Made by a program: the position numbers and the translations under genes. The notes beneath the pieces are model-generated. The model worked only from the letters and a program-made list of their open reading frames with translations. It was not told the origin of the DNA and made no database searches. A stretch of DNA of 64,000 nt from Ectothiorhodospira lacustris (GTDB lineage Bacteria > Pseudomonadota > Gammaproteobacteria > Ectothiorhodospirales > Ectothiorhodospiraceae): the NCBI RefSeq assembly GCF_022227845.1, contig NZ_JAJNQN010000003.1:1-64000 (forward strand), read 5' to 3'. Below, one piece after another: positions 49,051 through 56,854 of the stretch. Numbering within the stretch: the stretch's first letter is position 1; every line of letters begins with the position of its first letter.

Positions 49051-49169
49051 CTGAACAAGTCCGCTGCCCTCACTCCCGCTCCGCTGCCGTCACTCCCGCG
49101 GAAGCGGGAGTCCGGAATTTTCGGTAGTCTGTGGCCGAATTCCCGCTTCTGCGGGAACGACTTGTTCAG
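49051..49169. repeat. 119-bp inverted-repeat element (MITE/REP-like) with possible 4-bp target duplication
   Basis: Ends are perfect 11-bp inverted repeats CTGAACAAGTC and GACTTGTTCAG. Inside are two opposed hairpin units, CTCCCGC-GGAA-GCGGGAG and TTCCCGC-TTCT-GCGGGAA, and a short direct duplication (CCGCTGCC plus TCACTCCCGC, twice, 49061-49099). The element is flanked by AACA on both sides (49047-49050 and 49170-49173). It encodes nothing. Transposase or REP-associated tyrosine transposase genes are not present in the window. Confidence 0.7.
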
Positions 49170-49213
49170 AACATCCTTATCCGTGAATTATCAAGCCATG
49201 AGGGCGGTACGGC

Positions 49214-51142
49214 GTGCCGCCCTCACCAAGCATCGGTCGGGAAGTGAGCTGGTTCAGATTTTTGCAACGATCCACCCGGTCCAGGGAAAACACCGTCTCC
49301 CTGGGTCGACGGGATGATGAGCGTTACGAGCGCTGGTCCAGGGCCGTCAAGCGTACGCGTGTCTCCCGCAACCTGCTGAACATTGCGTGGACGGCAGGCC
49401 CGGTGACCGTGCTGGGTCTTTCCGGCGGTTACTACATCGGCTATGGCCGCCCCCCTTCCATCGAGTTGGTGACCTATTTCGTCAGCTTCACCGTGCTGTC
49501 CGGCCTGATCGGTCTGATTGCCAAGATCGTCTATGACAGCGTTCACGGTTCCGCCAAGGAACAGGCACAGGCCGATGTCATGGAGGCCGTCGACAAGCTG
49601 GGGGATCTGATCCTGGCAGTCCGGGACCTGGCCATGGAGGGGCTGGATCCTGAAGTCCGCCGCCGCGAGGCCGCCGTGCAGTTGCTGCAGCGGGTGGATC
49701 TTTCGCCCGAAGGGGTGGCCTTTGCCTGCGAAGAGCTCACCGGCAGTCAGCCGCTGGGACGCTGGCTGGCCCAGATCGATACGTTTCGTCGGGCAGGCCT
49801 GTATTCCCGTATCCGCGACATCCATCAGGAAAGGGGCGAGGCCTTTGAGAGTATCGTCACCGATCTCAGGCAGATTGCCCCTGTCGCCGCGGGTATCCTG
49901 AGAGAACGCTATCTGGGCAGCGCCCCTAAGCTGCAACAGGGTGTGCCTCGGGATGAATTCTTTCTGGAAAGGGTCATGGCTGCCATCGAGCAGGACAATC
50001 CCCTGCTGATGACCACCGCCGATGTGGAAGCCATGCTGGTGCTGGCGTTCGAGCTGATCAACGGGCGCGAGATTCCCATGCTGATGTTCAGCTATACCGG
50101 CAAATGGCGCCTGGCGGGGGCACTGGATCAGATGGAAGCGGCCCGCAGTCGTTACCGTATTGCCCAAGCAGCCGCCAGCAATCGAATTCGTGCCCTGGCT
50201 TCCTGGTTGGTGGAGGTGGACCTGCTGGCCTACGAGGAAGTACCCGAGGGGTTGTCGTCCCATCTGCTGGTGGAGCGGGTGGTTCAGGCACTGGATGAGC
50301 TGACCACGCTGGTGGATGATCTGAGCAGGGTCCTGCTGGAGAACCACCTGGAACCCCGGGGTGATCTACGACGCCTGGCGGAAAATCTGGCCACGGCACT
50401 GCGCCTGTACCGGACCGCCTATGAGGCGTTTCAGGAGGTGGGGCGTGTCCACGCGGAATTGCTCAGGGCGTCGGAGTCCTGGGAGACACTCACTTCCCGT
50501 GACCTGGATGATTCGGAACAGCTTCGCGTAGGGCCGGGTCGTCGCGGGCTTCGTATTGTGGAGAGGGTGGTCAGTCTGGATGAGGACGCTCGCGAGGCGG
50601 TCTGCCAGCATCTGGTGAGTTATCTTCACGGCGAGCATCTGGAAAAACGGGGTCGGCGTTTCTTTACCCGTCGGGATGGCCGGCGGCGGCTCCTCACCCT
50701 GGATGGTGCCAGGCAGTTGGCGGTTGAGGTGGCCCTGGCTCTGGAGCCGCACATCGGTCTGTCTCGTCCCGAGATACAGCGGGGTGTGGGCGCGACCCAG
50801 GCCAGCTACCTGGGCAGTTTGGAACCCGGCATGAGTGCCCAGGAAAAACGCGTCCTGGGCGAGGCCATGGTCCTGGAGGTGGAACAGGACATGAGTCGGG
50901 CCGCGGAGCGTCTGGCCTTGGCACTGGTGAAACACTACCGGGTGAGGTTGACGGATGCGGCCCGGGAGTTTCTCATCGAGACCTACGGCGCCCGCCCCCA
51001 GGTACTGAGCATGATCTCCCAGAGCCACCTGGATGAGATGCCCCGGATCAGTCTGTTGAGCCTGCGCCCGCCGGTGGTATCCAGTCCGCGACGGGACTGG
51101 TATCGCGGTCTGGTAAGGGCGCGCAGAGTGTTGCCGGACTGA
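49214..51142 (+). CDS. Hypothetical membrane protein, 642 aa
   Basis: I do not recognise the family. The protein has a basic N-terminus (1-50), two hydrophobic segments (about 55-78, TAGPVTVLGLSGGYYIGYG, and 85-107, LVTYFVSFTVLSGLIGLIAK) and then some 530 residues of mostly helical, charged sequence that should be cytoplasmic, including heptad-like stretches near 345-420. There are no catalytic motifs that I can name and almost no cysteine. GTG 49214 is the ORF start (GAGGGCGG upstream); GTG 49244 is an alternative. It is monocistronic and only 6 bp from the convergent TonB receptor gene. The repeat element lies just upstream. Confidence 0.78.
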   Translation: MPPSPSIGREVSWFRFLQRSTRSRENTVSLGRRDDERYERWSRAVKRTRVSRNLLNIAWTAGPVTVLGLSGGYYIGYGRPPSIELVTYFVSFTVLSGLIGLIAKIVYDSVHGSAKEQAQADVMEAVDKLGDLILAVRDLAMEGLDPEVRRREAAVQLLQRVDLSPEGVAFACEELTGSQPLGRWLAQIDTFRRAGLYSRIRDIHQERGEAFESIVTDLRQIAPVAAGILRERYLGSAPKLQQGVPRDEFFLERVMAAIEQDNPLLMTTADVEAMLVLAFELINGREIPMLMFSYTGKWRLAGALDQMEAARSRYRIAQAAASNRIRALASWLVEVDLLAYEEVPEGLSSHLLVERVVQALDELTTLVDDLSRVLLENHLEPRGDLRRLAENLATALRLYRTAYEAFQEVGRVHAELLRASESWETLTSRDLDDSEQLRVGPGRRGLRIVERVVSLDEDAREAVCQHLVSYLHGEHLEKRGRRFFTRRDGRRRLLTLDGARQLAVEVALALEPHIGLSRPEIQRGVGATQASYLGSLEPGMSAQEKRVLGEAMVLEVEQDMSRAAERLALALVKHYRVRLTDAAREFLIETYGARPQVLSMISQSHLDEMPRISLLSLRPPVVSSPRRDWYRGLVRARRVLPD

Positions 51143-51148
51143 TCACCA

Positions 51149-53113
51149 TTAGAAGTTCAGCTGGAGCGACACGGCACCTCGTGTCTCCCGGCGATTGGCA
51201 GGCCAACTGGGGCTGTCAGCACCGCGACCGGTAAAGCCGCTTGCAAGCAGATCGTCCACGTGCAGCCCGATCTTCGCCTGCTCTCCCAGCGATCTTTGCA
51301 GACCCAGACGCAGGAAGCCGTCACCGGCGCCTAGAGGCGCGGCCAGTGGGTCATCCAGCCATTTCACATCGGCATGGTGGTAGTACTGGAACGACAGGGT
51401 CCAGGCATCGGCGGGTGTGTAGTAGCCGGCAAGATTGAAGATATGGTCCGGAACCGAGTCTGCATGGAGCCTGGTATCCGGTCCGGCGCTGCGGCTGTCC
51501 AGCAGGGACAGTCCCCCGCTCAGGCGAAAGTGGGGGTTGAATCGGTAATCGATCTGCATCTCCACCCCCTGGATAGTCAGTTTGCCCAGATTGCTGATGA
51601 CGGCGGTGAAGTCCGCGGGCATCTGCCCCAGGGGGATCTGGATCAGTCGATCCACCTCGTTGTGAAAGGCCTTGATGTCCAGGCTGCCCCGACCATGATC
51701 AAACAGCAGGTGACCGCCCAGTTCCAGGGATTGGATGACCTCGGCCCGGATATGCTCATCCGCGATGAAGGTCAGACCGCCTTCGCCGGGCCGAATCCCG
51801 ATCGGGGTGGGGAAGACGGCCTCGATCTCCGACTCGATGAGGCTCGGGGTGCGTATGGCACGGGAGGCCACCAAGCGCAGGCTCAGGTCACTGGTGGGGA
51901 GGAAGATCAGGGCTGCCCGCGGCATGAATTCATCCCGGATCAGGTCATTGGCCTCATACATCCCGCCCAGATTCAACAGCCAGCGTTCCGCAGGCATCCA
52001 CTCCAGGTTGGCGAACAGACGCTGGATGCGGTTTTCCACGGCACCGGCCGTCCTGAAATAGTAGGCAGAGCGGGCGGCGTCCTCGCGCAGTCCGCCTCCC
52101 CATACCATCCGGATCCGGGGATCCAGTTGACGATGCCATTCCACTTCCAGATCATGCCGCCGGTTGCGCACGCCCTGATCCACATCGACCCACAGGCCCG
52201 AGGCAGGGTCACGCAGTGGGTATTCATCGATCAGGTCATACTGTTCAAAGTAATACTGCAGGCGATAGCCTGCATCGGGGTCGGCATGGCCCTCCAGAAC
52301 GGCATGAAGGTGTCCGTACCTGAAACCGAGATCTCTGGAGGGAATCAGCAGGTTGTTGCCGGTCTCCAGGCCCTTGTCCACGTGCGTCAGGCCGGCGTTC
52401 ACCGTCAATGACCGGGAGCCCGTCAACTCCCGGTCCAGCCGCCCCTTCAGGGCCGTGCGCTCCCACTGGTCGCGGTTGCCGGGAAAGCCGTCATCCTCCG
52501 CATGGGACAAGGACAGACGGTAATGTTGCCTGTCCCCCAGGCTGCCCCCCTGACGCAGGGAGACATCACGGACACCGTGGGTGCCGATCCGGGTCCGGAC
52601 CTGCGTCCCCGGGGTATCGGCGGCGTGGCGGGTCAGGATATTGATGATCGCAAAGAAGGAATTGGAGCCATAGGCGGCGGAATTGGGGCCACGAACGATC
52701 TCGATGCGTTCGATGTCATCCAGAGGCAGGGCCAGGTCACCCCACTGGGCACCGCCGTTGGTGGGGCTGTAGATGGAGCGGCCATCCACGAGCACTTGCA
52801 ACTGGCGAACGAACATGCCCCCCAGTCCATGGTAACTGACGATGCGTCGATTGCCGTCGTGATGGCTGACCAAAAAACCGGGCACCATGCTTAGAACATC
52901 GGCAATATGCCGGGCATTGCTGTGTTCCAGCCAGTCCCTGTCAATAATGGTGACCGTCGCCGGGGCCTCGATCTGGGGTTGCTGCATGCGCGTGGCGGTG
53001 AGTGCCACGGGCAGTTCCATGAAAAAGTCCTGTTCCGACAATGTCCGAGTGTCGGCCGGTACGCCCGTGGGGAGCAGTAGCGCGATGCACAGGAAGCGCT
53101 GCATCTTGGTCAT
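51149..53113 (-). CDS. TonB-dependent outer membrane receptor
   Basis: A 654-aa receptor: signal peptide (about 1-21, QRFLCIALLLPTGVPADT), a TonB-box region (DFFMELPVALTATRM), plug domain (about 40-150, with VTIIDRDWLEHSNARHIAD and IEIVRGPNSAAYGSNSFFAIINI) and a C-terminal beta-barrel ending in the outer-membrane signature SLQLNF. The ligand is unknown; no riboswitch or Fur box is evident. ATG 53113 is chosen since AGGAA stands 8 bases before it and a signal peptide follows directly; the frame remains open to 53161. A TATAAT -10 lies on the same strand at 53212-53207. Confidence 0.93.
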   Translation of the reverse strand: MTKMQRFLCIALLLPTGVPADTRTLSEQDFFMELPVALTATRMQQPQIEAPATVTIIDRDWLEHSNARHIADVLSMVPGFLVSHHDGNRRIVSYHGLGGMFVRQLQVLVDGRSIYSPTNGGAQWGDLALPLDDIERIEIVRGPNSAAYGSNSFFAIINILTRHAADTPGTQVRTRIGTHGVRDVSLRQGGSLGDRQHYRLSLSHAEDDGFPGNRDQWERTALKGRLDRELTGSRSLTVNAGLTHVDKGLETGNNLLIPSRDLGFRYGHLHAVLEGHADPDAGYRLQYYFEQYDLIDEYPLRDPASGLWVDVDQGVRNRRHDLEVEWHRQLDPRIRMVWGGGLREDAARSAYYFRTAGAVENRIQRLFANLEWMPAERWLLNLGGMYEANDLIRDEFMPRAALIFLPTSDLSLRLVASRAIRTPSLIESEIEAVFPTPIGIRPGEGGLTFIADEHIRAEVIQSLELGGHLLFDHGRGSLDIKAFHNEVDRLIQIPLGQMPADFTAVISNLGKLTIQGVEMQIDYRFNPHFRLSGGLSLLDSRSAGPDTRLHADSVPDHIFNLAGYYTPADAWTLSFQYYHHADVKWLDDPLAAPLGAGDGFLRLGLQRSLGEQAKIGLHVDDLLASGFTGRGADSPSWPANRRETRGAVSLQLNF

Positions 53114-53206
53114 GAGGCAAGTTCCTGATCTTTCCTGAGCCGTTTTCGTGGGGATGCGCACTTGCCATTTTGGGTTTATTTTGTGATGCGCTTCTCAAAA
53201 ACTCGG

Positions 53207-53212
53207 ATTATA
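53207..53212 (-). promoter_or_regulatory. -10 element for the TonB receptor gene
   Basis: Minus-strand TATAAT within an A/T-rich stretch, giving a leader of about 87 nt. The -35 position is a poor match (ATTTCA at 16 bp). Confidence 0.45.
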
Positions 53213-53319
53213 GCTTTTTTATGCCCGATGAAATGGGCTGCCATGGGCCGCGGGCCCCATGCTGGCTCCGAGGTTTGGTGGTGCAGGCGAGGTGTCTCCG
53301 CTCGCTGCAATGGCAAGTC

Positions 53320-53997
53320 TCAGAGACCGCCGGCTCCGGTCAAAGTCTGCTTGATGTATTCGGCCAGCACTCGATAGCCATCCCCATTGGGATGAATGGG
53401 ATCGGCCTTGAGATCATCCCGGGACAATATATGAGCCAGTGCACGGTTTTCCAGAGGAATCCCGAATTCCGCCGCCAGCGTTTCGTAGGTCTGGGCATTT
53501 CGCAGACGCAGCAGGGTAGGGGCGGGCACGGCCACCAGCATGACCTGGATACCCCGTTCCTGGGCTGAGTGGATCATGGTGGCCAGGTTACCCTGTTTCT
53601 GGTCCATATCCATGCGGCGGAGCATGTCGTTACCGCCATGGATCAGTACCAGCAGATCCGGTCTGTGGTCGTCCAGCAGCCGTGGCAGCCGTTCACGTCC
53701 CTGACGACTGACTTCGCCGGGCACACCGGCATTGATGACCTCAAGGCCCGTCAAACGGGCCAGATGGGCGGGATAGCTTCCATCTCGCGGGGCGCCGGTG
53801 CCGAAGGTGAGACTGTCGCCGAAGGCCAATATCACCGCATCCTCGGGCAACGGCAGCATGGCCGGCGGGGCAGGGGAGCAGGCTGCGAGGAGGATCGCAA
53901 GGAGCAATGCCGGCAGGTAGCCTGAACGGCGGCGCGGGTTACAGGGAATTCGGGCTTGGCGCGCGGTGTTTTCCGGGGAGTGGCGAGGATATGTCAT
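53320..53997 (-). CDS. GDSL/SGNH-type esterase, lipoprotein
   Basis: A 225-aa SGNH hydrolase, similar to TesA/arylesterases. Lipoprotein signal: LLLAILLAAC with Cys40 as the lipidation site, after an unusually long basic N-terminus. Catalytic blocks: AFGDSLTFG (Ser62), the Gly of NAGVPGE (91), GGND (Asn123) and DPIHPNGDGY (Asp199, His202). It should be anchored in an outer or inner membrane leaflet and hydrolyse acyl esters or thioesters of unknown nature. It lies between the TonB receptor and the kinase gene, all on the minus strand. Confidence 0.92.
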   Translation of the reverse strand: MTYPRHSPENTARQARIPCNPRRRSGYLPALLLAILLAACSPAPPAMLPLPEDAVILAFGDSLTFGTGAPRDGSYPAHLARLTGLEVINAGVPGEVSRQGRERLPRLLDDHRPDLLVLIHGGNDMLRRMDMDQKQGNLATMIHSAQERGIQVMLVAVPAPTLLRLRNAQTYETLAAEFGIPLENRALAHILSRDDLKADPIHPNGDGYRVLAEYIKQTLTGAGGL

Positions 53998-54073
53998 GGG
54001 TTTTTGCCTTGGGTAATGACGAGACTATGCCTCGGGCGGGAAAACCGCAACCCGCCGTAGAGGAGTCCGACCG

Positions 54074-56584
54074 CTACGCCCCCTGAAGTGCCTTGACGGA
54101 TACGGCCGGCTCGGTGCATTTTGCCGGCGCCGTGCTGTCCGCAGCGGGAAGTTCGATCCAGAACAGGCTTCCCCGTGGTTCCCGATGGGCGGCACCGACC
54201 CGCCCGTTCATGAGTTCGATCAGCTGTTTGCAGATGGCAAGGCCGATACCTGTGCCCTTGATATCGGGTGCTTCCCTTTCATGAAGCCGGGTGAAGGAGT
54301 GGAAAAGGCTATCGAGCCGCTCCGGGGGGATGCCCAGGCCCGTATCGGAGACCGTGATTCGGACCATGCGGCGGTTCGTATCCGCCTCGGCATGAATCCA
54401 CACCTCCCCCCGGGAGATATTGTATTTGATCGCGTTGGAGACGAGGTTCAACAGCACCTGCTTGAGACGCATCTGGTCCGCCAGCACGCAAAGGGGCTGG
54501 GAATCGTGATGAATCCGGATATCTTGCGCCTTTGCCAGAGGACGCATCAGCGCAATACATTCTTCGATGAGGATATCGAGAGACTGTGGAGACAGGTTCA
54601 CCCGGATTGCACCGGATTCGATGCTGGAAAGGTCCAGAACTTCTTCGATGAGGCTCAGGAGGTGTTTTCCCGCGCCAAGAATTTCCTGCACGCATTGCCT
54701 GTGATCCTCCGTCAGATCGGGATCGGTTTCCAGCAACTGCGAGAAACCCAGCACCACGTTCATGGGGGTGCGCAGTTCATGGCTCATGCGGGACAAGAAC
54801 TCGGATTTTGCCTGACTGGCCTTTTCCGTCCGGGCCTGACTCAGCGCCAGTTCCCGAGTGCGCAGCGCCACCAGTCGTTTGACGTAGAGTTGTCGTGAAC
54901 GCAGGACAAAGGCCATGAAGGCAGCCAGCAGGCTCATGAGGGCTCCAAGCAGACCCACTGCCCAGATCCCATAGTTCTGATGGTTCAGGAAAAACTCTTC
55001 ATTTGGCCTGGCGACCAGCACATAGCTCTGATCATATTCCAACAGGGGATAGGTCCTGACGAAAGGGGTGCTGAACTGAATATGGCCCGGATCCGGGGCG
55101 CGGTTTTCCGTGGCGGGATGCTGGGCCAGCAGGGAGGGGGCAGCGTCCTGATCCAGGGCCATCAGTTGCAGCGTCATTTGTGCCACCGTGGTGTCGTGCA
55201 TGCCGATGACCTTCTCCAGCGCGTCCTGGAAAAGCATGGCGGCGGCCACAACCCCCTGAGGGTCTGAATCGGCCTCGCCGCCCTGATGGGTTCGGTGATT
55301 GACCCGCTTGAATATCAGGCTGCCCCGTTCATCCTGAGCAGAATCCAGGTACAGCAACGAGACGGGGTGGGTGCCGATGACCCTGCCTGTACTGACTGCG
55401 CGCATCAGGGCAATGCGATGACTCCTGTGGGAGCCCATGTCAAATCCCAGGGTGGACCAGCCTTTGCCCGGCGGCTCAATATAGAGTGCCGGATAGTGGA
55501 TTCTCAATGAATCCTCGGGCACCAGACGAATGCCGTCCACAGGGTTGTATTCATGGAGCCGGAATCCGGGCAGTCCATTGATCCGGGCCTGAGCCTCCGT
55601 GAGGAGGCGGGTGTCCGGCGTGACCCTGGGTACCCACATGTAGGCCTGAAGCGGGGAACGTTCCGTCAGCGGGCGAACGTAGTCAATAAAATCGAGGCGA
55701 CCGTCCGCACCGTGAACTTCCATGAAACGCGCCAGTACATGCAGATCGTCCGATGCCCTTTGAAACACTTCGCGGAGTCGCTGCGCATACTGCGAGGCTT
55801 GCCGATCGAAGACTCGGAGCTGTTCCTGTTCGGTGATCTGTCGCGCCAGAAGCGTGCCAAGGGCCGTGAACAGGAGGCCGATGATCAAGGTGGTGACGAC
55901 GATAGCTGCCAGTTCCCCCTGTTCCTGGTGGTCTTGATTCTGTTCGACCGGCCTGAGTGCCCGGACGATCGCCACGGCAAAGATGAGCAGAAGCAGGCCG
56001 GCAACGCCCAAGCCGGGCAGCCATGTCCGCATCAGGTTGCGATCCCGCAGATCCGTGGGGATCTCCAGGCTGACGATCAGCAGGACCTCGCCGGTACGGG
56101 GATGGAGGATGGGCGCCAGGGCGCGGGTGTAATGGCCGTATTCGTCCGCATGCCTGTCGGTAAAAAGCGCTTGACCGGTGTTGATGATGGTCTGCAGATC
56201 GTCTGATGATCCCTTGTAGGGTTCTCCCTGCCGCCCGGCATCGGGCGGGGCATGGCTTTCCGGTCCGTACAGGAACATGCCTTCGCGGGGGATGATCGTG
56301 ACGATCCTCAGGTGTGAGTGCAGCGCCGCAAACGATTTCAGCTGTCTTGTGATGCCGTCCAGTACCGGGGTGCGTTGTCGCAGATTCCCCCTTGCCATGG
56401 CTTCGGCATCTTCCCAACCCAGCGCCGCGGCAAGTTGGGTCACCTGGTTCAGAAGGCTTTCCTGGAGGGTATGAGTCGCAATGTTGGCCTGCCACAGGGA
56501 GAGGGCCAGCACCAATATGATCAGTGCGCCGCCGACCAGTCCCAGGGACAGGGCCACTCCCCTGCGCTGTGAAAACCAATCCAT
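54074..56584 (-). CDS. CHASE-domain sensor histidine kinase
   Basis: An 836-aa kinase with two sensing regions: a membrane segment at about 10-32, an extracytoplasmic region (about 33-185), a segment at about 190-212, another at about 230-250, a CHASE domain (about 265-510, with VPRVTPDTR and YNPVDGIRLVPEDSLRIHYP), and a segment at about 540-562. Then HisKA (SRMSHELRTPMN, phosphorylated His602) and HATPase_c (LLNLVSNAIKYN, VSDTGLGIPPERL, GTGIGLAICKQL). No receiver domain or response-regulator neighbour is seen, so the partner is unknown. ATG 56584 is preferred; AGGA lies 13 bases upstream. It is divergent from the caspase operon across an A/T-rich 270-bp gap. Confidence 0.92.
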   Translation of the reverse strand: MDWFSQRRGVALSLGLVGGALIILVLALSLWQANIATHTLQESLLNQVTQLAAALGWEDAEAMARGNLRQRTPVLDGITRQLKSFAALHSHLRIVTIIPREGMFLYGPESHAPPDAGRQGEPYKGSSDDLQTIINTGQALFTDRHADEYGHYTRALAPILHPRTGEVLLIVSLEIPTDLRDRNLMRTWLPGLGVAGLLLLIFAVAIVRALRPVEQNQDHQEQGELAAIVVTTLIIGLLFTALGTLLARQITEQEQLRVFDRQASQYAQRLREVFQRASDDLHVLARFMEVHGADGRLDFIDYVRPLTERSPLQAYMWVPRVTPDTRLLTEAQARINGLPGFRLHEYNPVDGIRLVPEDSLRIHYPALYIEPPGKGWSTLGFDMGSHRSHRIALMRAVSTGRVIGTHPVSLLYLDSAQDERGSLIFKRVNHRTHQGGEADSDPQGVVAAAMLFQDALEKVIGMHDTTVAQMTLQLMALDQDAAPSLLAQHPATENRAPDPGHIQFSTPFVRTYPLLEYDQSYVLVARPNEEFFLNHQNYGIWAVGLLGALMSLLAAFMAFVLRSRQLYVKRLVALRTRELALSQARTEKASQAKSEFLSRMSHELRTPMNVVLGFSQLLETDPDLTEDHRQCVQEILGAGKHLLSLIEEVLDLSSIESGAIRVNLSPQSLDILIEECIALMRPLAKAQDIRIHHDSQPLCVLADQMRLKQVLLNLVSNAIKYNISRGEVWIHAEADTNRRMVRITVSDTGLGIPPERLDSLFHSFTRLHEREAPDIKGTGIGLAICKQLIELMNGRVGAAHREPRGSLFWIELPAADSTAPAKCTEPAVSVKALQGA

Positions 56585-56769
56585 GATGGTGTTTTTTTCC
56601 TGGAATGCTCGATGGAGGGCACGATTACACAAGATATATTTTTTGACTGTAAAAATAAATTCAAAAAATTTGCAGCAGTGGTTTCCAGTTCTATTCGCCG
56701 CTTTTTAAGTAATATTGAGATTTCAAAAATGGAGATGTCGCAAATGATCAGTCAGCGCATTGTGGTGGT

Positions 56770-56792
56770 CTGCCCTACCGGAAATGGGGCAG
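56770..56792. other. Inverted repeat upstream of the hydrolase-caspase operon
   Basis: CTGCCC-N11-GGGCAG, 16 bp before the operon's -35 box. It could be an operator, but no regulator is encoded nearby to support that. Confidence 0.35.
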
Positions 56793-56807
56793 GGCGGGGT
56801 GGCGTCC

Positions 56808-56836
56808 TTGACAGTGGGCCGGAGGGCAACTTAACT
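56808..56836 (+). promoter_or_regulatory. Promoter of the hydrolase-caspase operon
   Basis: A perfect -35 TTGACA (56808-56813), 17-bp spacer, and -10 TTAACT (56831-56836, 3/6). The start near 56843 leaves a leader of about 12 nt before GTG 56855. The A/T-rich region 56620-56730 lies further upstream. Confidence 0.5.
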
Positions 56837-56854
56837 CAGTAGAGCAAGCGGATC

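Noticed and set aside
49061-49158. CRISPR repeats
   Set aside because: The repeats are inverted hairpins and one short duplication without regular spacers; no cas genes are present.
53114-53319. Cobalamin or other riboswitch ahead of the TonB receptor
   Set aside because: The predicted leader is only about 87 nt and no conserved riboswitch box was recognised.
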